A stretch of DNA of 64,000 nucleotides from Saccharina japonica (Eukaryota > Sar > Phaeophyceae > Laminariales > Laminariaceae): NCBI GenBank assembly GCA_008828725.1, contig MEHQ01003403.1, positions 558,001 through 622,000 of the forward strand, written 5' to 3'. The notes below the pieces were generated by a model. It was not told the origin of the DNA. It worked only from the letters and a program-made list of their open reading frames with translations, and searched no databases. Positions within the stretch are counted from its first letter, which is position 1. Each line of letters opens with the position of its first letter. A program made the position numbers and the translations under genes. Positions 32,700 to 42,700 of this stretch are shown piece by piece.

Positions 32700-34025
32700 A
32701 GCCAGTTTACAGTTTGCGAGTTACAGCAGTAGTTTACAATTCACGCGATATTAATGGGACAGACCCGACGTGATAAATGATCTCGTGATAGCACTCTATT
32801 AATCGTACGAAGTAGAAATACAACTAAACTGCTTGCACTACGAGTATACCAGTACGAGTATACGAGAATAAACGAGGACTCTAAAGGTTGTCACATCTCT
32901 CAGTATAAAACAGTACAGGACATCTATACCACGTACCAGGTCTATTGTAAGAAAACGAGCAATAAGAAACGCAGCCTGAGATTTACAGAAACATACGGTA
33001 ATAACTCCAGAGTCGTTATACTGAAGTTAGTGTAGAACGCACCAGGTAGTACAAGCAGAAACCAGTACAGCAGCACGTGCTTTGGATATGGCGTACCGTG
33101 AGGTACTGGGGTGTATTGAGTACCGGGCATGACGTAACGCTGAGGTACTGGGGGGGTACTCAGACGTCCTTGGAATTCGTACGTGTACGGTACTGCTAAC
33201 TCTCGTATATACTCGTACCGGTAGCGGGTACCGTCTATACTACGCTCGTACTGCTCAGAACAGAGGCAGACTGACGGTCGAACTGCGCCAGACGTATGGA
33301 GCATGCTGCATGCTGCAAGTGGGTGGACCATTGCGCCACTGGAGTTGAAGCTAGTCATGATGTATAGCTGCGTGTGTACGTGTGTGTGCCCACAGAGCCA
33401 CAGAGCAGTCGCACTGCACTACCGGGACTCCGCATTCTACGTACCCTGAAATTACCCAAGTATGCATGCTCGTATGTATGTACCCTACTCGTACCCCGTA
33501 AGTCAGTAGTGGAGAAACCCCCCTACGCATGTGTGTCATTTTGACGAATGCCTTCTCGTCTTCTCGTCAACGAGAGCCGATACCACTGACTGTACGCACT
33601 GCTGTATCCTCGGACTCTCGGTCTGCATAGAAAGGCAAAGGCAATGTCAGCAATTTCGTGCGCCCTAGCGCCTGCCACCGGCATGCGTGCCCTTGTGTCC
33701 TCGTATGGCCAGGATACCGAGCCGGAGTGACAGGCTAGGTAGATGCGTAAGTCAAGAAACACGTCGTTGTCCTTGCTGTCGGACGTACGCGATTGTACGT
33801 GACTGCAACACATGATGATTTCAACGTGCAAACTTACTCTTTCCAGCTCGAACTGTCCCACTAGAAGCCTGAACAATATCGCCATCGCCCTACTCCAACG
33901 AGAAGCTATTCAGGCACCGTACATCACCTACCGGCATGGCCCTGTTGGTCTCGTCCTGTCCGAAGCCGTGTGCTCGCATGATACCCTCGTCTGAGCACAG
34001 TCGTTCTTGGCAGTGACGATCTTAC
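32700..34025. other. Divergent intergenic region between TrpRS and CK2-beta
   Basis: Must contain the promoters of both genes and perhaps 5' exons. A minus-strand stretch near 33840-33885 (ATGGCGATATTG... to a GTAAGT donor) resembles a first exon (MAILFRLLVGQFELER) but cannot be linked to TrpRS by phase. No TATA box or other promoter element is clear. Confidence 0.35.
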
Positions 34026-34133
34026 AGCAGTTTGTAAGCCGACACCAAACGACAACCCAGACGTAAAGCAGCAGGCAGCCATGACTACCACCCGAACCAG
34101 CGGCTCATTCCCGCGACGTGCAGTCCTTGCCAT
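34026..34133 (-). CDS. Candidate leader exon (hydrophobic N-terminus), possibly 5' exon of TrpRS
   Basis: On the minus strand an ATG at 34133 opens 36 codons ending at a GTAAGA donor (CTGCT|GTAAGA). The peptide has a basic start (MARTARRGNEP) and then a hydrophobic stretch (VVVMAACCFTSGLSFGVGL), like a signal or targeting leader. It lies about 1.4 kb upstream of the TrpRS exon with the PTGNLHFGN motif, and organelle synthetases need such leaders. It ends in phase 0, whereas the AG upstream of TrpRS exon 1 needs phase 1, so at least one more exon would be required. Speculative. Confidence 0.22.
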
Positions 34134-34625
34134 GGCTTCGTTTGTCTCACGCTGTGACGAGGTACTGTATGAATATGCAGGCGGGAGTCATGAGGGGGAC
34201 CAAAACGCGGCGCAATAACGTGGGGGCCTCCGCGCGGGCCCCAGGTCCACTTTGAGAAGCCTCTCTCCAGCCTGCGTGGCCAGCCAACAACAACAAGACG
34301 TAATGACCACGAGTACTTACCTGTGGTAACGCACACTATTCTGCCGTTACCACTATTTACAGTTGCGGTTGGCCGGACGTAAATCTCCAGTTGCTGATCA
34401 CGAGGCGGCTAGTCTAATCTCTACTGCTACAAGCCAGTGCTGCTGGGTGTGTTGTTCAAGTGTACGCGTGTACGCACAGCAGCGTCGGGTGTGCTTGTGA
34501 TCAGCTCGTGATAGTCGTGTACCCCGTGTATAAGGTCTGCTCGTAGTCAAGGTGTCCGAGGTTTGTGCTGAGGACGGGGGCACATCTCACAACGCACGCC
34601 AGCTGCTGGCAGCTGGAATCGCGGC

Positions 34626-37600
34626 ATGGTTACGCGACACGTGCTATCCATACTTGTATTCGCCTTTTTCCGGGCAACTGGCACGAACAGCTTGCAATGG
34701 GGAAACAAGGCCAGTTCAGAATGCCGGGCGCTGGACACACCGACGACTGTTGTTGAGGACTGGGAGGCTTCTGGCACCAGAGATGATGCAGCCGCTGCTG
34801 CTGCAACTGCAGCCTCTACCATTAGAGTCGCAGCTACTTCAATTAGGGCTGCAGCTATCACCATTAGGGCGGGAGGTTTGGAAGGGCGGGACAGGCGAAA
34901 CCGGGAAGCTTACCCCGAAGAGACGACCTGGATACAGGAATTTTGCCGCACCCCCGGAAACGAGTTTTTTGCTGAGGTGCGCATGATTCTTGTGTCGTTC
35001 ATTCGTCGCTCATTCCCTTGTACGTTTGGCTTGTGGGCATCCACAGCGGTCGCTTGTACTTATGTTTGTATATATGAATACGACGTACCTGCGCTTACTC
35101 TTCGGCCACGTTCGGCGGGCTATACTCTCCCCACAAGTTATGTCGCCGTCTGACAGCATAGTTGCCCCTACCTACGCACCTAACCTTTTTGTAGTGATAG
35201 CGACAACCTTTAGTTCTTGAGAGTGCACTGCGAACTTGAACTTTCAGTCCACCACTGGGCTTCGTAGGACGTAAGAGGCATGTGTACGCAAACTGCGGTT
35301 GGTTGGTACGTGCATTGTGTGTTGGTATCATACCAGGTATCATATCGTACACCGGGGTACTTTTTGTAGCTGATCCACTTGTCGCGATGAGAACACGACC
35401 ACTGCTGCTGTGTGCGAAACCTAAACCTTACGTACACAGGTTCCGGAGAGCTTCATCCGTGAAAATATGAACCTCATCGATATTGGGCGTGGAGTCGAAA
35501 TACCGTACTTCAAGGAAGCTTTAGGGGTGCTTCTGGGAGAAAGGTAACTATATCAGTACACTACAGTAGACTACCAGCAGTAGTTACGGTAGCTCTACGA
35601 GTAGACTCTACTGCTGTAGCTCCATGCAGGAGTGTTCGCGAGTGCACTACTGTATAGCGCGGCGAACCGCCGATTCATATTCTAAAGCTATGAATCAGTG
35701 TTTCCAGGCGACTTCAACTGCCCCATGTCTCTGTTGCCGTTCCAAGTACGACCTTGCACTGAAAAGCCACGTTTATTCTCACCTATGCTTCGAGATATTG
35801 ACTCGTTATATCACAATCTCCTTCGCGGGTATTCGCATTCCTAACTGTATTGCCAACGATTTCACACCAGTGGCAGCCACCGCCGGTCGTCTAAGCTGCA
35901 CCTCGGTCTCCGTTTTGCTGTGCTCTGCAGACGAATAAGCGTGCGCGTGCATGGCGATGCCGGTCGGAAGGCATCGATTGTGGAGTCTTCAGCAGCCCTC
36001 TTGTATGGCTTGATACACGCAAGGTGAGAACTCCGACCACCATAGTCTAGCCTAGTACGGCTTGATACACGCGAGGTGATAACTTCGACTCCAATAACCC
36101 AGTGGTCGTTGTGGTCGTATATTTCGCGACTCAACAACCCAGTGATCATTGTAAGCGCATTTTCGCGACTCAATATTCTGTGGTCGTTGTCGCTTTCTCG
36201 TGGTGATGTACATATCATATGTGCTTCAGAGTTTCAGCAGCAACATGGTCGAGGGAGGTGGCTTGCAAACGCACCATGTTGTGAATGGTTGTTCATACGA
36301 TGTCTTTCTTCGCGCACCACCATCCTATCATAGACGGCCATTTTGTTTGTGGATACCGCTAGCACCAGAGGGAAGCATGACATCTACTAATTTTACTTTG
36401 GAGGAACGATCAATGCGTTTGCCGGGTATCCTCCTTACCTATCTTCCTGTTCTCACCCCCTTTCGCTCCTTTTCCGTCCACACTATATACATCTTGCGTG
36501 CGAACTTTACCTTCACTTCACAGGTTTGTGGTGAGCCACCAGGGTCTGAACATTATTCTTAAAAAGTTCTCCAAGGCCGATTTCGGGAGATGCCCCAGGC
36601 AAGCAAGGGCGCAAATTTGCGTGGGAAGGGGGGGGGGGTTGCGCGGTTTTGTGCCCGTTCTGCTACACAGGATTTGCGGAGACCGTGCTATTAATAGGAC
36701 GTCATGAGTGTACGATGTGGATGTTTAGCGTATGTCGCGGTTGGCGCCCATGTTTTGTTTTTGCTCGAGGCGGGATTTCGTGGGAAAATTTGACAGGAAA
36801 CACACGATTCTGGGTACATGCGCCTCTCGTAGTTGAACCGCCACCTGCATTAGTTGCGTCATGGTTAATATAATACGTGATGATAATAGTACCACAATCG
36901 CTGTCTATCTGTTGCCAACAGGGTCTATTGTCAAGGGCAGGCGGTGCTACCTGTCGGAGAAACCGACCGGCCCATGCAGAACTCAGTGAAGGTGAGTGTT
37001 TCAGCATTTTTATTTTGAAATTGCGCAGTCCCGAAGCCATGATTGACTGCCGGCCTTTAGCGCTGACGCGGCCATCGCCAAGAGGTGTTGCGTGTGCATG
37101 TCTTCTCGGGATTGGTGTTGGATTTTTCACCCCTGCGGTTTTCCTTGATACTGCTGTACCGCTAAGTCCAAGTGAGGCCCTTACCTACAGCAGAGTATTG
37201 CACCCTCGAATGGACCGTCGTGTTATCATGTTCGAACTCATATTATATCGCCGACGCGTGCTACGGTAGAGGTAGCACTTTTTGGCTGAATCGTTTTCTG
37301 AACGATCGGGCTCCTTAACCCAAATTCGTCGGAACTTTCAGTTGTGTGACGAATAATGTTTCAGAGTATGCGTCGGCCATGAGATTTCTCATCCGGAAGC
37401 ACATTTATTTTCCTCCAAAATCATTTTTTCGGTGGATGTATGACGCTCCTTAATTGAGGAGCTCAGCAAGAACATGGTGCACCTCTATCGTAGCATGCGT
37501 CCGCCCGTGTATCAGTTTGTCGGATGCAAGGATAACTCAGGATTTCCAAGCAAAAGTTTTCGACCGCACAAAACCGCACCATGCCAAAACCTTCGCGACT

Positions 37601-37979
37601 GGACGAGGAATTGAACGTTTACCCATTATTGTATAAATAGACCACGAGTACTGTAGTCTAGAGTACTGTTTTAACGTTTTATACTGTCCTGTATCATTAC
37701 TTTACCTTTATCGGCGTTTGCCAGGTGTTTTGTCCACGCTGTGGCGACCTCTATTTCCCCTCTGCCCACGTCCGGGCATGCGACGGGGCCTTCTGGGGAA
37801 CGACCCTACCCCACCTGTTGCTGCTGGGATGGCCAGAGCTAAGGACTGCGCCAAACACCTCCAAATACGTGCCCAGGGCGTATGGGTTCAAGGTGCACGA
37901 CGGGAATGCGGGTCCTGTCGTGGAGAGCGTCCACGACGATGCTGCACAACGGGACGCGCGCCAACAAGGGCTTTTATAG
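34626..37979 (+). CDS. CSNK2B: Casein kinase 2 regulatory (beta) subunit, divergent (6 exons)
   Basis: CK2-beta dimerises through a zinc finger and scaffolds two catalytic alpha subunits of this Ser/Thr kinase. Exons: 34626(?)-34976, 35440-35543, 35931-36023, 36524-36598, 36922-36991, 37725-37979; all phases agree and the product is up to 315 aa. Evidence: WIQEFCRTPGNEFFAEV matches the family's N-terminal signature; LLYGLIHARFVV leads into SKADFGRCPRVYC. The four zinc cysteines are present as CPRVYC in exons 4/5 and FCPRCGDLY in exon 6, followed by DGAFWGTTLPHL and YVPRAYGFK. Odd points: the acidic loop normally found before the YGLIHAR helix is replaced by a basic stretch (ERRISVRVHGD...GRK). 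An Ala/Ile-rich N-terminal extension of about 90 residues precedes the core. The usual C-terminal tail is replaced by a hydrophilic one. Intron 4 begins with GC (CCCCAG|GCAAGC). The start codon is the first ATG in the open frame; an upstream exon cannot be excluded. Confidence 0.9.
36007..36090 (+). repeat. Duplicated splice-donor segment of CK2-beta exon 3
   Basis: GGCTTGATACACGCAAGGTG (end of exon 3 plus donor, from 36007) recurs as GGCTTGATACACGCGAGGTG from 36059, with about 32 similar bases 52 apart. Use of the second donor would bring an immediate in-frame TGA (GCA AGG TGA). Confidence 0.75.
37254..37500. mobile_element. MITE-like element (ACGCRTGCTACGRTAGAGGT ends), copy 1
   Basis: Left end ACGCGTGCTACGGTAGAGGT, right end the complement ACCTCTATCGTAGCATGCGT. 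The interior shares CACTTTTTGGCTGAA, TTTTCCTCCAAAAT and GAGGAGCTC-type phrases with the copies near 46.6, 48.6, 49.6 and 50.1 kb. Located in CK2-beta intron 5. Confidence 0.75.
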
Positions 37980-39780
37980 CGGCATGACTACCCAAGTGGT
38001 TCGACGAGACGCCCTCGCAAAGCAGGCTTGCGGGAGTTGACTACCCATTAACTGCGGTGTAGCGGTATGCCGGAGCTTGATGGGACGGATCCACTGATTG
38101 CGGTGCAGTACATCGGACGGGTTTTAGTCGGGAGGTGGCCGACGCGAATATTTGGTTGGGTCGAAGGTTGTTTCGTTCGGTCCGCACGGGCGGAGACGTC
38201 GCTACAGTCGGCACCGTGCGAGTAGGTGTGAAATGCCATCTGCTCTGTGCTTGCATAGGTTTTAGTTTTAAAATCGTGGTCGCTCGTGCCTTCATGCTTG
38301 AGTTGTACCGAAGCCCAGGGACCCAGTATTTGTGCGCCCTCCACGTGTACCTGTTATGTACTGAATGTACTGTGGAACATCTGTCGGGGCGTCGAGTGCA
38401 CCTTGCCTATATTTCAGCTCAGCCATTGTTTTCGTGTGATGCCAGTACAAAGCTACAGGTTGAAAAAGGAAGGCGCTCGTACGATTGTGATGCTCCTGCG
38501 CGTTGCAGTTTTAATTAACTGATAATTAAGGAACAACTGGTTGTGTGCCTTGGAAAGCCAGTGTCATCTGCTGTACTGTAGGTCTTGGTTCGGTGTCGAT
38601 GCATTGGCCTCGTGTACGATTACACACAACAACAGTGCGTTGCCCCTCCCCTCGTGGTCCACGTTGTCCGTCCTTTGTGTAGTTCATTCCGTTCATGCGC
38701 GAACCGGGTACGAGCACACATACTTACTGTAGTCCCCCCCCGCCCACTCAACCCGCTGCTTGCATTTACCACTACACTATATAATAGATGCCACTCACAC
38801 TACGAGTATCGTGTAACAATTTATGCGTGTGTGGCAGTTATTGCAAACGACAGAAATTCTGCGGAGGGCATTGCAGTGTTCCATGCTGCACAGCACACTC
38901 TACATTTTAGGGACTTCTTGTCTTGGGCTGACGAATCGCTCTCCCTCTCTGGTCGCGTCGCACCGCGTCTCTCGACACCATCGCCTCGCCACGAACTTCT
39001 TGTATGGCCCGACCATTGTCAAGGAAACAAGGGCAGACCCTGACGCCGAATGAGTTACTCGTACGGCGATCCAGAGGGGCATGGTGTGATAAACTATATC
39101 GCACCTATCTTTCATCGACTGACACAAACGAGTTTTCCCTACGTAGGGTTTTCTACGTGGACGTACTCGTATTCACGGAAAGTCCAAACGGGTCCGTACT
39201 AATCTGCCAAATCGCCATAAAACGGTACACTGGTGGTTTTTACGCCAGTTCACGGTAGAAAATCAGCTCTGCTCATATTTATCATAGCCAACAAACTGAG
39301 AAACTGAGAAAGGAGACACAGCGCCCAGCTGTACGAGTACGACTGATGTACCGTTTTCTGTCACACGGCCCAAGACTAAAAAAAACATTTTGCGAGATCG
39401 ATCACGATAAGGTAAACGTTGACGTTATATGAGGCACTGCAGGGCTTCGCTGTCGTCGCGCACTCGTCATTGGGAGCTGGTCGGTGTGCTATGATAGCGA
39501 GGACGGGTACGATCACGCTGTTCGCGGACAGAAACGGGGATGGATCGTAAGTATCCCCTTGAACAAGTGCTTCCCGAATATGGTGGAACTCCCCAAACAG
39601 CACCGCAACGCTTCAGCATCAAGAACAGAGTACGCGATACGGGGAGGAGAGGGAGGTTCCTGAGCAAGGGACAACAGGAGTGAACACTATGCTGTGAGGA
39701 GAAAGTCGAGGATCTCGTGATTTTGCTGATTGTGCGCAATTTAATCGGTGGCCGGCAGGCAAGCAGCCAGGCAGGCAGCC
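37980..39780. other. Intergenic between CK2-beta and FHA-WDR70
   Basis: 1.8 kb, presumably containing the CK2-beta terminator and the FHA-WDR70 promoter. Only short overlapping open frames; no repeat family recognised. AGGCAGGCAAGCAGCCAGGC-like repeats directly precede the FHA-WDR70 start codon. Confidence 0.45.
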
Positions 39781-42700
39781 ATGGGAGAGGAAAAGATAGA
39801 CACTTCACAGCTGTCTCTCACAGTCCAGAGAGGCCCTCCCACAGCCGCCTCGGGGCACGCTCACTTGCAAATAATCAAAGACGGCGCAAGAGTGGGTGAA
39901 GTTCTTGCGGGTAGTCGTGATGTGACTGTCTTGGGGCGGAACTCGAAGATGTCGCACGAGGTGCTGGAGCATCAAAGCATATCGAGGCGGCACGCGGCGC
40001 TGGTTCACAATGGGGACGGAGATGTGTTCGCGGCGGACCTCGGGTCGACGCACGGGACGTACGTTAATGGGTGCAAGATCGCACCCAAAACCGCGACTAG
40101 GTTGGGTGATGGAGATGTCATCAAGTTCGGGGAGAGCTCTAGGTGAATGGTGCATGGTTCTTGGCGGCTCTCTGTCAATGGTTACTTGCTTCCTGTCGTT
40201 GGCTTGCAAGGTTAAGGTTGAACCTGCATGTTGACATCTGACGGTCCTGCCAAGCTACGAGTACTGCTGCTGTACTCGGACGAGAGTTCGTACACTGGTA
40301 CACCTTGGTTGTTCAAACGATTTGGAGAGTTGAGAGTTGAGAGCTACTGTATAATACCGACGGTCCGTAGCTGTCTGACTGCTTCATCTTGAATACTCGG
40401 ATGTATGATACAGCAGCAGCCGTACGAGTATCACAGCAGTAATATCACCAGTAGTGAGTTTGCTGCCTGCAAACACGACCTACTTAGAGTGTCATGTTCT
40501 TTCACACAGGCATGCACACCACGCACACTCAGCCCTTTGCGTTCGTTCCCTGTCCCGCACACCATTTGCCTGCTGCTCTATTTGCCCCAACGCAGGTCCT
40601 ACGTATTTCGCTTGTCGGCCCCGAGGCCCACAGCAAGCCACAGCAGCAGCCCTCAGTCAAACGGTGGCTCTAAAACCGGCTCATCGGCAGTTGCTCCAGA
40701 TGGTGAGCGACACAACGCTAAAGGCCAGGCAGAGAAACCGGCGCCGAAGGACAAGGGCGCAGCGTCTGGAGGCCTTAAGGTCCCACCATCCATGCCGCCA
40801 CCCCCAGGCGGCCTTGCGCTGAAGCGAAATACCAAAGGTGGGGGCGACGGGGCTGCCGAAATGCGGGCCCAGCCCAAAACCGCCGGAGGCGGAAGAGTCG
40901 TAGGGCGAAGAGCGAACCCCGACATGCCAGCGTCGGGGAGTGATTCGGAGCAAGAGGCGATGATGCTGGCGAATTTGCCTTCCACGTTCGGAGCCGCCCG
41001 AGACAAGCCGCTCGGCAAGAGGGCTGTCAGGGAGGCTAACATCGTGCGCGGTGGGGCTGGCGCCTTGATATCGGGGGCAAGTGGCCGGTTTGCCTCAGGC
41101 CGAAACGGGAGCGGCGCAGGCAGCGACACGCCCGGGTCTGACGCAGAGGAAGCCGTCGGTAAAGAGGAAGCGCGGAAGAAGGCACAGGCAGAGATTGCTG
41201 CCATTACCGCCGAGCTCGCGCGAACAGACCCTAACGATGCTGCCGAGGAGGCAGAAGGGGAAGAGGGGCAGCCAGGGAAGGGCTCGTCGGCCAAGTTCAA
41301 GCCAGGAGGGTGGAGATTTGCATCGGCGAACGGGAAGGGGGGGTCGGCTGGGGGACAGAAATCACGGCGCACCCCATCAGGGGCGGTTCGACGATCAGGA
41401 CGCGCGGAAAGAAAAGAAGACGAGAGGGAGGAGGACGAGGAAGAGGAAGAGGAGGAGGAAGAGGAGGAAGAGATGACGGAGGAGATGCGGATAAAGATGG
41501 TCGTGCGTCGCTTGGGGTTGCCTGTGTCGCACGAGGTGCAGCTGAGCGGCCACCACAAGGGCGTGACGGCGTTAGCCTTAGACCGGGCTGGGGGGCGCGT
41601 TGCGACGGGGTCGAACGACTACAAGGTGCGTGGTTGCAGTCCGATCCCGGCACTCCGGCAACACTGCTGTTGCGGGGAAAGTGTTCCGCGGGTGTGTTTA
41701 GTAGGGTACGTGCTCGGGGCTACAGTAGTGGTCCCTCTATAGTGCCGGTTGCCCGCTATAGCGCCTGTGGAATCGCTTGGCACAGATGAAATTCACGAGT
41801 GTGGTAGTGTGCGGAGTAGCTCCGGTTGCCGCTATAGTGCCGGTATTGTTGGCTGGCGCATACCGGTACTGTAGAGGGACCGCTACTGTACCTAGGTGCA
41901 AAACCTGATTTTGCATACACCCTGCTATACACACCCTTGGGACAAGTTCCGAACACAAGTATGTACGTACGTACGGAAATTCGGTTTTAGGTCTTGTACA
42001 AACGTTTGAGTTGAAGTGCTGTCGCTCGAATTATCGGCACACCATGTAGCTGTATTGGATTGCCGCGATTTATTTGCTGCGTGACGGCGCGTAGTGGGAC
42101 ACTACGTTTACCCTGTGGGTCTGTGGGTGGACTTGGAAAGCACCTGATGGAGTGATAGAGTGATTAACTCGTCGGGGAAGTATGGCGTCAAGCTTTTGTG
42201 TGGCCGCCGTGCTGCAGTGCTTCTGTTTATTTTTTATTTTTTATATTGAGCGTGCTGACCCGCTTGGCCTGTCGACCCTTTTCGCTGGATTATACTCTAG
42301 ATGTAGCGTATTGCCGTATACCACGCAGCTTAACACACTCCTTGGGATTAATCCCCGAGGCGATTTTATCCATTTTACGGAGGGCAGACACTACGAACAT
42401 GGTGCCTTAGGAAATGTCTCACCGCGATTTTTTCCATAGGTGCACGCACCGCTCGGCGTTTGTACTCTCTCCGTTTTCGACAAAATCAGAGCGGAAAAAA
42501 ATCGTCCGAAATGGTGGTGTTTCATCTCGTGTTGTGTTACACATTCTAAACGTTTAGCTGTGCACTTTAATTACAATTGAAGCCCCGGTTCAACGGCCAC
42601 GATGGTCCCACCGCTTGGCACGCCAACTAAGTTGCCTCGGACAATCCTTGCTGTTCCGGGGGGGGCATCGTGGCGCATGGCTTTGACAGGTGAAGCTTTT

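Noticed and set aside
40653-41558. 301-codon minus-strand open frame
   Set aside because: Antisense shadow of FHA-WDR70 exon 2; its poly-Ser run is the complement of the poly-Glu codons.
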